IMG/VR virus record: IMGVR_UViG_3300029787_000317
Location: 1-24,479 of that record
Source of the DNA: a virus
Reading direction: 5' to 3' (one strand)
Length of the DNA: 24,479 nucleotides
The notes under the pieces were generated by a model, which was not told the DNA's origin, ran no database searches, and was given only the letters and a program-made list of their open reading frames with translations. The stretch's first letter is position 1. The number at the start of each line of letters is the position of its first letter. Positions 16,544 through 24,177 of the stretch are shown here, piece by piece. Made by a program: the position numbers and the translations under genes.

Positions 16544-17136
16544 TAAACACGGGCCTCGATCCAGCTGGCCGCTGCCACGTTGTCTTGTTCGCCCTCCTCT
16601 GCATCTTCGCTCTGAGCTTCAGAAATAATATTTCTGAACACGGTCAATGCCGTGTTCTTCTTTTCATTTGATCCCGTGATAGGACCAGCAATACGGAACG
16701 CCAGGCCCCAGGCCATGGCCTCCACAAACATCACGTCATAAACGGTGGGGTCTGTTAAATCTTTTACAAATCGCAAGGTAGCGTCTTGCTGATCGGTCCA
16801 TATGTATTTGCCGGACGCTCCATCCCAACCAACAGAAAAAGGGATGGCCGCGTCCGTTGAGACTGTCTTTGCAATCTCAATAGCCCGCATGCAATCAGTA
16901 GGAAATTGATATTGGTACGACCAGGGAGCGGGTGCCGTACCGATAGATGCCAGTGCCTGATGCGTGATGGCAAAATTCCAATTATGCTGGCGCATAAGGT
17001 ATTTGCGGGTCTGCTCAAAATACATGTCGCAGTACCGCGCCTCTTCGGATTCGTAGGGGCTATCAAGACTTTCGACCAATGCCTCGGCCTCGATGTAGGC
17101 CAAGGCCATGTTCGCTATTTCAACCTTACTGGTCAT
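16543..17136 (-). CDS. Tail tubular protein A / head-tail adaptor, gp11-like
   Basis: 197 residues, the same size as T7 gp11 (196). The N-terminus SKVEIANMALAYIEAEAL, ARYCDMYFEQTRKYLMRQHN and WNFAITHQALA follows the helical pattern of the gp11/adaptor family ('a..aL...g........s.ea..c...y...r...l....WnFA'). Known role: a dodecameric ring below the portal that forms the upper tail and receives the nozzle. The middle YQYQFPTDCMRAIEI matches the usual 'y.yplP.Dclr' strand. The gene is preceded by a 45-bp spacer with an 8-bp hairpin, and its stop overlaps the start of the nozzle gene (TAATG). Confidence 0.85.
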   Translation of the reverse strand: MTSKVEIANMALAYIEAEALVESLDSPYESEEARYCDMYFEQTRKYLMRQHNWNFAITHQALASIGTAPAPWSYQYQFPTDCMRAIEIAKTVSTDAAIPFSVGWDGASGKYIWTDQQDATLRFVKDLTDPTVYDVMFVEAMAWGLAFRIAGPITGSNEKKNTALTVFRNIISEAQSEDAEEGEQDNVAAASWIEARV

Positions 17137-17153
17137 AGATACCCCCAGAGGGA

Positions 17154-17177
17154 GAGGGGCGAGTTTGCCCGCCCCTC
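17154..17177 (-). promoter_or_regulatory. 8-bp GC-rich hairpin before the gp11-like gene
   Basis: GAGGGGCG and CGCCCCTC form a perfect 8-bp stem around an 8-base loop, in the spacer between the 61-aa gene and the gp11-like gene. No T-run follows on either strand, so a full terminator is unlikely. It may be an RNA-processing or attenuation element separating head from tail genes. Function is inferred only from position. Confidence 0.45.
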
Positions 17178-17181
17178 GCCT

Positions 17182-17367
17182 TTACTCTTCTTCAGCTTCG
17201 ACTTCGTCAGCCTTAGACTTTTTGGCTTTCGCCTTCGCCTTTGGCTTCGGCTCTTCAATCACGTCCATCCAGGAGCCAAGCTCCCCGGCGCCGGTGATCT
17301 CAAAGACATTGCCGATGTCGTATAAGACACCACCAATGTAGCCGCGCTGCTTTGCTTTCACCTTCAT
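17182..17367 (-). CDS. Small protein with a Lys/Ala then Glu-rich tail (DUF7302-like)
   Basis: 61 residues. The first half, MKVKAKQRGYIGGVLYDIGN followed by VFEITGAGELGSWMDVIEE, resembles a small family of phage proteins ('MKVKA...GyygG....pGd.FeI......gsWM'). The second half is low-complexity: PKPKAKAKAKKSKADE then VEAEEE, strongly basic followed by acidic. Position between cement protein and tail adaptor suggests a head-completion or neck role, but function is unknown. The start overlaps the previous stop (TAATG). Confidence 0.75.
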   Translation of the reverse strand: MKVKAKQRGYIGGVLYDIGNVFEITGAGELGSWMDVIEEPKPKAKAKAKKSKADEVEAEEE

Positions 17368-17780
17368 TAGATGGCGTCAGCATAGGCTGCCCACTTGGTC
17401 GGCAGCTGATCGGTTACCCAGGACGAGATCGTCATGGATGGTGACGTTCCCGCGGTGGTGTAATAGAGACGGATGTACCGTTCGTTCGCCATGGGGAAGC
17501 CCATGGTATAACCAGTACCAGCGGCATCGCCCCTAGTAATGGTCGTGGTTGCGATGTCTGTCGCAGAACTGAATGACGTATTGTCATCAGTCTGCAACGC
17601 GACCGAGTAGGTCTCATCACTGTTGCCCGCGTCAGCCGCAACGTCTAGCTGCATGATGACCCAGAGCGGTTTGCCAACTCCAACATCCGCATCAACCGAA
17701 AGATCGATGTAATTTGTTGAAGCAGCGGATGACGTAACTGCCTGGCTGTCAGACAGTTCGAGTTCTTTATCGATAAACAT
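17367..17780 (-). CDS. Capsid cement / decoration protein, Bbp16-like
   Basis: 137 residues, beta-rich. It starts MFIDKELELSDSQAVTSSAA and continues STNYIDLSVDADVGVGKPLW, with later ERYIRLYYTTAGTSPSMTI. This matches Bbp16 of Bordetella phage BPP-1, the jelly-roll cement protein that binds the outside of the capsid. Position directly after the major capsid protein supports it. An AAAGGAG site precedes the ATG by a short spacer, suitable for high expression. The exact fold is inferred from family resemblance. Confidence 0.8.
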   Translation of the reverse strand: MFIDKELELSDSQAVTSSAASTNYIDLSVDADVGVGKPLWVIMQLDVAADAGNSDETYSVALQTDDNTSFSSATDIATTTITRGDAAGTGYTMGFPMANERYIRLYYTTAGTSPSMTISSWVTDQLPTKWAAYADAI

Positions 17781-17794
17781 TAATCATCGCTCCT

Positions 17795-18790
17795 TTAGCT
17801 GATGGTTGCTTCAGTGCCATTGACCAACGCATCGCACCGTTTGACGGGTACGCCATCGAAGGCCACAACTCTTTTACCGGCGAAGTCTTCCAGAGTTAGG
17901 TTGACGTTCGTGGTATTGTTGATTTGGCGGCGAAGGAATGAACGGATGGTCCGGTTTACATAGAATACCGGGCGACCCAGTCCGAGGCTCGGGATCATCT
18001 CAAGGGCTTGCACCATGAGATCCGTAATGTCGGCACTTGATCCAGACTTGTCCTTGGTCAAGTCAGAACTATCAATGTTCGGGATCCGAACAATGTAGCG
18101 CCAATCTTTAACCGTCAGGCCAATGTCCCACTTATAGTGAGTGCGATAGCCCTGGTACTTACCACCAGCTGCATCCTCGAGCGTCTCTTCACCAAGATCC
18201 GTGTGGGTGAAACCCGCTTTGGATCCTTTAGGGAAGATGCCGTGGCATGTGTTTGGACCCCAAACAACCAACCAGATGGAATGGTTGTCGGAACCGCTGC
18301 CACCACCAGAGATGATGTTGCTGCCGTTCTGAGCAGACGTGCTATCGAAGCGTGGCGCCATACCCATAAACTTCTCCGGGTACAGATCCGTATCACCATA
18401 AAACAGCGTATTGGCCATTTCCTGGTTCATGCTCTCAAGGAAAGCCCGATCTTCGCTCAACCGGAAAGCGCCGGTATTGCCGTTGAGATCAGCCAACGCC
18501 TTATCAACTTCGGCATATGCTTCCAGCATGCCACAGCTATCGGTGACCTGGACGGTCTGTGATTTCGAGGGCTGGACGCCGTAGTTGAGTTTCCGCCATG
18601 TGGTGCTTGGTAGACCGGAGCGGATCGTGGTCTTATGCCCGGTGGGAAGGTTGCCTTCCACAAAGGACATATCTTCCAGGACTTCGTTTGTCTCTGAAAG
18701 CAATTCGACAATCGTGTCGATTTTCCCGTCTGGATCGCTGCGCTTTGCAACATCCAAAAGGGTCGGGTTGTTGTTGCCTATTTCGGCCAT
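17795..18790 (-). CDS. Major capsid protein, epsilon15/BPP-1 type
   Basis: 331 residues, close to the epsilon15 gp7 length (about 335). The N-terminus has NPTLLDVAKRSDPDGKIDTI, then TGHKTTIRSGLPSTTWRKLN, then ALADLNGNTGAFRLSEDRAF, FYGDTDLYPEKFMGMAPRF, and a C-terminal RPVFYVNRTIRSFLRRQ. This is the pattern of the capsid protein of epsilon15/phiV10/BPP-1-like podoviruses (HK97 fold, 'LLD.akr....' start, 'T.lP...wR..n.g'). The strongest ribosome-binding site in the window (AGGAGG at 18799-18804) precedes its ATG by 8 bases, consistent with the most abundant virion protein. Confidence 0.9.
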   Translation of the reverse strand: MAEIGNNNPTLLDVAKRSDPDGKIDTIVELLSETNEVLEDMSFVEGNLPTGHKTTIRSGLPSTTWRKLNYGVQPSKSQTVQVTDSCGMLEAYAEVDKALADLNGNTGAFRLSEDRAFLESMNQEMANTLFYGDTDLYPEKFMGMAPRFDSTSAQNGSNIISGGGSGSDNHSIWLVVWGPNTCHGIFPKGSKAGFTHTDLGEETLEDAAGGKYQGYRTHYKWDIGLTVKDWRYIVRIPNIDSSDLTKDKSGSSADITDLMVQALEMIPSLGLGRPVFYVNRTIRSFLRRQINNTTNVNLTLEDFAGKRVVAFDGVPVKRCDALVNGTEATIS

Positions 18791-18798
18791 AACTCAAT

Positions 18799-18804
18799 CC
18801 TCCT
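18799..18804 (-). promoter_or_regulatory. Strong ribosome-binding site of the major capsid gene
   Basis: Perfect AGGAGG, 8 bases before the capsid ATG. It overlaps the scaffold's TAG stop, so termination of scaffold translation and capsid initiation are probably linked. Confidence 0.8.
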
Positions 18805-19462
18805 AAGATTGATCTGGGTACAGGATTTGGGCTGCATTACGTTGCAATTGCCCACTATCGGAACCGACACTCGGAACAGAGCTATCTGCACTGATACTGG
18901 TGCCATAAGCTTTGAACGCTGCGACGATTGCTGGATGCCGGTCGAGACCTAGCTGTTTCAACTGGGCCGCTGCCGATCCATCATGATCGAGAGCCTTGAG
19001 ACCAACGGATGCCATGTTGCGGCTATCGCTTGTCATAAGACCCGCTGCCCTGGACGCTTGTGTCCATGCAGCCGAGAGTTCAACCCGTTGAGCTTGCATA
19101 TTAGCTTCCTCTCTAGCCTTCCAATTGATCAGGCTGTCGAGATGCTTTTGAGCTTGGGATTGATTAAACCCCATCTCCCGGACTTCTTCTGAGAACGTCT
19201 TCATGCCCTCTTCATCCGGTGCGAACCCCTCGGGGAAGTTAAACGCCTCATATTGTTCCGGTGGACCGGCAGCCTCTTGTTCAGAGCCGCTACCCTGATC
19301 ACCTTCGCTGGCGTCAGTGCCATCAGATCCAAACGCATCGTCTGCGCTGGGCTGCTGGCTTTCACTCGCTTCGGCTGTTGTTGCCTCGGCGGGAGAAACT
19401 GGATCGGCATCGCTTCCAAAAGCTTCGCCGGTATCTTCTGTGGGGGTCTCTTCTAAACTCAT
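18803..19462 (-). CDS. Capsid scaffolding protein
   Basis: 219 residues lying directly upstream of the capsid gene. The N-terminal half is acidic and disordered (for example DAFGSDGTDASEGDQGSGSE near residues 42-61). Then comes FNFPEGFAPDEEGMKTFSEE, a pattern found in podoviral scaffold/assembly proteins, followed by a helical middle (FNQSQAQKHLDSLINWKARE) and a C-terminal helical region. Known role: internal scaffold during prohead assembly, later removed. Acidity, helix content and position support this, though scaffolds diverge fast and similarity is weak at sequence level. GGAG about ten bases upstream serves the ATG. Confidence 0.8.
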   Translation of the reverse strand: MSLEETPTEDTGEAFGSDADPVSPAEATTAEASESQQPSADDAFGSDGTDASEGDQGSGSEQEAAGPPEQYEAFNFPEGFAPDEEGMKTFSEEVREMGFNQSQAQKHLDSLINWKAREEANMQAQRVELSAAWTQASRAAGLMTSDSRNMASVGLKALDHDGSAAAQLKQLGLDRHPAIVAAFKAYGTSISADSSVPSVGSDSGQLQRNAAQILYPDQS

Positions 19463-19495
19463 GTTGATAAAATCTCCACCATGCGGTTAAAATAT

Positions 19496-19831
19496 TCATC
19501 TCTTCGGTATCAGAATTGACATTTCCTCAACCATCTGGGCATACAAATGAAACCTTTCCGGTGCCAACATATACGTCATCAGCATTTTGTTCCGAGCTTG
19601 CAGCCCGCTCCTGTACGCCGTGAGATCAGGCTGGCCAGCGACGAAGGGGTCTTCCATAACGCCAGAACCAACCTGATCAGAACCTTGTAGTAAAAACCAC
19701 AACATCCTACGGCCTTCTGTTGTTTTTAACACAACATCCAAATCAAATGCAAATTGCTCATGTGCATTTTTAACCTTGCGTGTCTTCTCGCGGACATCGC
19801 GTCCAGATGACGTGTCATAGCTTTCGGTCAC
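19496..19831 (-). CDS. Bbp19-like phage protein
   Basis: 111 residues. The core DVVLKTTEGRRMLWFLLQGS, then AYRSGLQARNKMLMTYMLA and QMVEEM, matches the Bbp19 family of Bordetella phage BPP-1 ('d...vl.T.eGRr.l..lL........f........fneG.Rn.gl.ll......' with an acidic end). It is normally encoded between portal and scaffold, as here. Its role is not established to my knowledge; a head-assembly or neck function is likely. The start overlaps the portal stop as ATGA. Confidence 0.75.
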   Translation of the reverse strand: MTESYDTSSGRDVREKTRKVKNAHEQFAFDLDVVLKTTEGRRMLWFLLQGSDQVGSGVMEDPFVAGQPDLTAYRSGLQARNKMLMTYMLAPERFHLYAQMVEEMSILIPKR

Positions 19832-21522
19832 GGACTGCCAACACCGGCCAGCATATCACCCAACATATTACCCTCTTCGGTGCTGGTCTCTGATAACACC
19901 TTGGCTCCGGCAGCTGCATCCGCCATTTGAGCCTGTTGCATCTGCGCTTGCTGGGCCGCAGCCTTCTCGGCCCGTATGTTCTCCACGTCATCATCGGCCC
20001 TGATCACATTGGGTGGCAATCCCCTCGCCTCTCCAAACTCATCCACTGCCTGGTCAAAATCAAACTTGTCGATCACGTCTGGATTAAGACTGGCCAGGCC
20101 ACCAACAAAGGATGCCGTGTCTTGAATGCCCAATATGTCCTGGCTCTTCTGGGCATTTGCCAACATGGAGATATATTCGATCTTTAATTGCTGACCCTGC
20201 AACTCCGGTGGCGCCTCTGGCAGCATGTCCACTTCAGTCATGCGGGCAAAGGTATTTTCCACCAGTGGATCCAAGAGATCATGATTGATGCGCGATAATA
20301 CCGGACCCAAGACCAACAGCTTCTCTGATCGACGCTCGATCACTTCCTCTGCCGTGATGGGCTGGCGGTTATCTGTTTGAGCCATCATTAAGAAGAGATC
20401 CGAGAAGAATGCCCGGCGGATCCGCTCTCTCACGTCTTGCATGTCGATCTGGAAGTCCTGGAGCCTCGGCTGCACCTGGTAGGCTGGCGTAAATCCACCC
20501 GTGCCATCAGTCTGTGCTGCGAACGTCACATCACCTGGCAATGTGGACAGCCTCTGGTTCTTCATATTCGGACTGGCCACCATTGGTGGGTTGACCATCT
20601 TGGCAATGGCAGAGCCTTTCTTCTTTTGCTGATCCTGTAGCTGGCGAAGATCGCCCAAGCTCTCCATGCCGGGAGAGCGCCCATAAATATCAGGCGGTGC
20701 TATGTGCCAGCGTGGTGCATAAACCGGGAACCGTGTGAACCCACCTTTGTGCAGCAACAAATCATCCTGGCCACCGATCTCAAATGCCACTGAACACCAG
20801 GGCATGTCTTCAGCCAGGCCGGTCTGATCAGGATCCGCATTCGGCTCGATCAAGTGAACGATGTTTATCCAGTTATCCTTCTGGCCTCGATCCCACAAAT
20901 TCTTCACTTCAGCTGAAATGTTTGACCAATCGATCTCACGCCGATCATTTCCCTTTACACCATATCGACCGACGATCTGCTCCACCGTCATGGGGATCTC
21001 ACGATAGATGCTGTTGACCCGATAGGTCTCATCCTGGGCAATGCAATACTCTCCCACTGTAAATGCCTGGAACCTGGACACCGTATCGAAATCATCCAGC
21101 TGGATCATCGAGGCCGTACCGAACGCACCCATTTCCTCATACACATATGGCATGACCTGATAGAAGTTAGATTGCTGGAACACCTCATAGGCTGCCAGTT
21201 CAACCTTGTGCAGCCATTCCTTGACTGGACCATAGTCCATCATCTCTCGATCTGGTGTAGCCAGGCGAAACCACTTGCGGGCTGGAGACGTGACACCGCT
21301 CATCAATCCAGACACCAGCGTATTGAGTGCCATGGTGCCTTCATTGTCGATGATCTTGTTGTTCTTCTTATCGCCTTTGTTCTTTTCAGTGATCAAGAAC
21401 CTCCCACGCCTGGGGAGCAGATACTCCGAGAGATCACGCCAGTGATCGATGAATGATTGACGCTCAGTCTTGAGCGCACCCAGTCGCCGATTGTATGGCT
21501 CTTTTCTGTTCACATGTACCAT
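19828..21522 (-). CDS. Portal protein (head-tail connector, T7 gp8-like)
   Basis: 564 residues (T7 gp8 is 536). The N-terminal LGALKTERQSFIDHWRDLSEY followed by LLPRRGRF is the classic opening of the podoviral head-tail connector family (PF12236). Next come KKNNKIIDNEGTMALNTLVS, GLMSGVTSPARKWFRLATPD, FQQSNFYQVMPYVYEEMGAF and DIYGRSPGMESLGDLRQLQ. The C-terminus is Gln/Ala-rich (QQAQMQQAQMADAAAGAK), suited to the portal barrel. Known role: dodecameric ring at one capsid vertex through which DNA enters and leaves. A strong GGAGG site lies upstream of the ATG. Confidence 0.93.
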   Translation of the reverse strand: MVHVNRKEPYNRRLGALKTERQSFIDHWRDLSEYLLPRRGRFLITEKNKGDKKNNKIIDNEGTMALNTLVSGLMSGVTSPARKWFRLATPDREMMDYGPVKEWLHKVELAAYEVFQQSNFYQVMPYVYEEMGAFGTASMIQLDDFDTVSRFQAFTVGEYCIAQDETYRVNSIYREIPMTVEQIVGRYGVKGNDRREIDWSNISAEVKNLWDRGQKDNWINIVHLIEPNADPDQTGLAEDMPWCSVAFEIGGQDDLLLHKGGFTRFPVYAPRWHIAPPDIYGRSPGMESLGDLRQLQDQQKKKGSAIAKMVNPPMVASPNMKNQRLSTLPGDVTFAAQTDGTGGFTPAYQVQPRLQDFQIDMQDVRERIRRAFFSDLFLMMAQTDNRQPITAEEVIERRSEKLLVLGPVLSRINHDLLDPLVENTFARMTEVDMLPEAPPELQGQQLKIEYISMLANAQKSQDILGIQDTASFVGGLASLNPDVIDKFDFDQAVDEFGEARGLPPNVIRADDDVENIRAEKAAAQQAQMQQAQMADAAAGAKVLSETSTEEGNMLGDMLAGVGSP

Positions 21523-21524
21523 GT

Positions 21525-21959
21525 CTAATTTCCTCCAGACGATCCAAGCGTCACTCGAGTGCCAAGTCGGTCATCGATCAGGCCACCCACAAACCTTGCC
21601 GGTATGTTGGCGGGAAATGGTGCAAGGCTGGCAGCACTGCTAAATAGGCCAATGCTTGGTGGTTGGTTCATTTGATCCAACACGCCACCACGGCTGGGAG
21701 CAACGCTATCTCGAGAATATCCTCGAGTAGAAACTGATCGACCACTTGCCGTTCTAAATGTTGCATCACCTCGCTCCAGTGCAGCCGTTTGCGCTTGATC
21801 GTTTTGAATGTCCTGATCAGAGCGGTTGTCACCAAAAAATCGACCAACCGTGCTGTCGGCGTAATTGTAGGTTTTATCGCTCATGGGGTCTCGCGTTCTC
21901 TCCCCATACTTATCGTCGCCAGCCCCAGAGCTACCGTCACCACCACCTCCGGCACACAT
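21525..21959 (-). CDS. Small Met-Cys-Gly-rich virion-locus protein
   Basis: 144 residues, opening MCAGGGGDGSSGAGDDKYGE. The body is polar and low in hydrophobic segments, with the phrase STRGYSRDSVAPSRGGVLDQ and a C-terminal PANIPARFVGGLIDDRLG. There is no recognised domain or membrane segment. It lies in the pair of small genes between terminase and portal, so a head or connector role is plausible. The start overlaps the previous stop as TAATG. The Met-Cys-Gly-rich opening is shared with its neighbour. Function unknown. Confidence 0.7.
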   Translation of the reverse strand: MCAGGGGDGSSGAGDDKYGERTRDPMSDKTYNYADSTVGRFFGDNRSDQDIQNDQAQTAALERGDATFRTASGRSVSTRGYSRDSVAPSRGGVLDQMNQPPSIGLFSSAASLAPFPANIPARFVGGLIDDRLGTRVTLGSSGGN

Positions 21960-22180
21960 TAGTATTTCACTCCCAGTGTCCGCTGCCTGGTGTTGGCCTC
22001 ATCTTCGAGACCTCGAGGCCCAGTCTGAATTGTTGACTGCCGCCCGATCATTGCCCTGACTTGTGTCTTTGTCCTGGCCCGAGCCTTCTGTACTTCCGGG
22101 TCTACCCGCTTGGGCGCCGGTGCTGGTTTGGCCACAGGTGGTGGCGGTGCCATGGTTGGTGTTGATCCTCCGATGCACAT
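21959..22180 (-). CDS. Small Pro-rich protein with conserved GR.STI..G..GL motif
   Basis: 73 residues. MCIGG opens a Pro/Ala/Lys-rich stretch (PPPPVAKPAPAPKRVDPEVQ). A compact C-terminal motif follows, GRQSTIQTGPRGL, with RTLGVKY at the end. Small proteins with a proline-rich start and a 'GR.sTilTg..GL.....tLLG' end occur next to terminase/portal genes of many podoviruses; no function is established to my knowledge. The ATG is preceded by AAGGAG. Its stop overlaps the next start (TAATG). Confidence 0.75.
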   Translation of the reverse strand: MCIGGSTPTMAPPPPVAKPAPAPKRVDPEVQKARARTKTQVRAMIGRQSTIQTGPRGLEDEANTRQRTLGVKY

Positions 22181-22192
22181 ATCATGTCTCCT

Positions 22193-23698
22193 TCAAAAAA
22201 CATCTTCATGGTCTGTGACCAGGCCAGCTGGTCGAGTTGAACGATCCTTGTGATTGAGTGATGCGTCTCTCGGTCCTACCGGATAGGCATAGGTAAGAGC
22301 CAACGCATCAGCCAGGTCGGGGGATGCCAGGCCACGTTTCTTCATGTCTTCCTTTGGCTCAAGCTTGATCTTGTTTGCCTGGTTGAATGCATACTCGACA
22401 CCAGTGAGATCTGCTCTGACCTCAACATCTGATGGCAGCAAGACACCATCCTTGAGAGCATTCCTCATGTTGAGCCACATCTGCGCTCTCATGTTCAGGC
22501 ATTCCGGTGATGTAGCCTTTGCACCGAAGTTCACTTCAATGTGATCGATCTGCAATTGGTTTAGACGATCGCACACGCCACCACCCACTCCGCCACCATC
22601 CACAAAGATCGCATCTGGTGAGAGATCCGATGACAGTTCAGCAATGCGTGAGGCTGTCTGCATCGTGTCCAGGCCTCGATACTTGTACAGCCCAAAGTTC
22701 CTAGCATCACGTCCACGCCTGACCCATAGCACTGTCTGATCATCACCAAACCTGGCAATGTCACATCCAATGATGATGGGGTCCGTTAGACCGGCCACAC
22801 CTTCGCTGTCGGTCATGGCCATGCAGTCCTCCACCACATCAGATGAGATGAACTGTAATGATCCAGCTGATGGAAACATGCCCCGGACCCTGACCTTCAC
22901 ATAGTCGCTGTCTTCTCCGAAGTCATCGATCCACGTCTTGAACAACTCCTTGTTGGTGCCTTCCACATCTCGACTATCGATGTTCTTGTGCAGCCATCGA
23001 TGCTTGAGCCGATTATGTGTCTCGAAGAACCGGCCACTGTTCCTGGTGCCATTGCCAAAGAGAAACCACATAGGCTCCCCATCGGTCAGTCCACCTGATG
23101 CCACCTCATAGATCGCTTCCGGTACAGCTGATGCCTCATCAAAGATATAGAATGGTGTGCTATTGACCGCATGCAATCCAGCGAACGCCTCGCTGTTCTC
23201 TTCCCTGCAAGTCTGAGCATCCACACGCCAACCACTTGGATCAGCATTGGACGCCAGGGACATGTTGCCCCTGGTGGCTCGATATTCAGACCAATGGGAC
23301 GTGATGCTCATCTTGTGCCACTTTCCACACTCGGCCCAGGTTTTGGTTCGGAGTTGTTCAGACGTGTTAGCGGTAACGACACCACGGCTATAAGGCCGAG
23401 TATCATGGATATACTTAATGACCATGCTAGTAAGAGCAGACTTGCCAATGCCATGGCCAGATACAGTGGAACATTGCACAGGGCTGACAGGATTGAATCC
23501 ATCAAATTGCCTTGCCCGTATTTCTTCACCAAGTTCCGTAAGCCACCCACGCTGCCAGTCGCGTAGCCCGTGACCTTCGAGTGGACTTCCTTCTTCATCC
23601 CATGGAAATGCAAACTCAACATATCCCACTGGGTCATTAGCCAGGGACGCAATGATCTCCACCAGTTCATCTTCACCATCCTCAATCTCCTCAATCAT
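22193..23698 (-). CDS. terL: Terminase large subunit (packaging ATPase and nuclease)
   Basis: 501 residues. ATPase: Walker A SGHGIGKS (80-87), Walker B FYIFDE (D187-E188), coupling motif FGNGT (214-218). Nuclease (RNase H-like): IIGCDIARFGDDQT with D313, IFVDGGGVGGG with D367, and SPDLADALAL with D461/D464, the usual acidic triad. Both activities look intact. Known role: ATP-driven translocation of phage DNA into the prohead through the portal and cutting of the concatemer. The start overlaps the small-subunit stop by 8 bases, so the two are co-translated. Confidence 0.95.
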   Translation of the reverse strand: MIEEIEDGEDELVEIIASLANDPVGYVEFAFPWDEEGSPLEGHGLRDWQRGWLTELGEEIRARQFDGFNPVSPVQCSTVSGHGIGKSALTSMVIKYIHDTRPYSRGVVTANTSEQLRTKTWAECGKWHKMSITSHWSEYRATRGNMSLASNADPSGWRVDAQTCREENSEAFAGLHAVNSTPFYIFDEASAVPEAIYEVASGGLTDGEPMWFLFGNGTRNSGRFFETHNRLKHRWLHKNIDSRDVEGTNKELFKTWIDDFGEDSDYVKVRVRGMFPSAGSLQFISSDVVEDCMAMTDSEGVAGLTDPIIIGCDIARFGDDQTVLWVRRGRDARNFGLYKYRGLDTMQTASRIAELSSDLSPDAIFVDGGGVGGGVCDRLNQLQIDHIEVNFGAKATSPECLNMRAQMWLNMRNALKDGVLLPSDVEVRADLTGVEYAFNQANKIKLEPKEDMKKRGLASPDLADALALTYAYPVGPRDASLNHKDRSTRPAGLVTDHEDVF

Positions 23699-24104
23699 TG
23701 TCTCGCGCCAGGCGCTTCTTTGCCCTGGACAACCTCAAGCCTAGATCCGCCGTGATCTTTTGCTCTTGCTTCTCGATCAACAGCCCGTGCAACTTCGCTT
23801 TGCCGAGCGTAGCTGACACGGCAGCTGATGCCTGGCTCGTCTTCAATGCCAGATCCCGGCTCTCTGATAGTTCCTCGGTCAGGCTGTCTATTGTCACCTC
23901 ACATCTCTCACGATGCTCACGCAGCCTGTCATGTATCGCGTGTGAGATGTCAGGTTTCGTCAAGTTCTCATGACCGATGGCACGGGCTGTCTTTTCAGAG
24001 TAGCCAGCACGAATTGCAGCCTGGGTCGCGTTCTGATCAATCAGATACTCGTCCACAAATTTACGCTGCTTATCGGTCAGCCCATCGGAGAAAGATTTAG
24101 CCAT
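23691..24104 (-). CDS. terS: Terminase small subunit (Terminase_2 family)
   Basis: 137 residues. LTDKQRKFVDEYLIDQNATQ, AAIRAGYSEKTARAIGHENL and DISHAI form the N-terminal DNA-binding helix-turn-helix of the Terminase_2 family. A helical region follows for oligomerisation, ending in a basic tail (RLSRAKKRLARDND) that may contact TerL. Known role: recognises packaging sites and presents DNA to TerL. No strong ribosome-binding site precedes its ATG, so it may be modestly expressed. It is the first gene after the minus-strand terminator and probably begins the late operon. Confidence 0.9.
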   Translation of the reverse strand: MAKSFSDGLTDKQRKFVDEYLIDQNATQAAIRAGYSEKTARAIGHENLTKPDISHAIHDRLREHRERCEVTIDSLTEELSESRDLALKTSQASAAVSATLGKAKLHGLLIEKQEQKITADLGLRLSRAKKRLARDND

Positions 24105-24130
24105 GTTGAGGTTATATCATGATTGTTGAG

Positions 24131-24177
24131 AAAAAAGGAACCCCCAGGCCGTGCAAAAGGTAAAACGGCCTGGGGGT
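24131..24177 (-). terminator. Strong Rho-independent terminator before terS
   Basis: A perfect 13-bp inverted repeat (24140-24152 with 24165-24177) encloses a 12-base loop. Read on the minus strand, the hairpin is followed by TCC and six T residues (24136-24131). It should stop transcription coming from the nuclease gene, so terS and the genes downstream need their own promoter. I see no convincing promoter in the remaining 24105-24130 or in the spacer. Confidence 0.85.
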
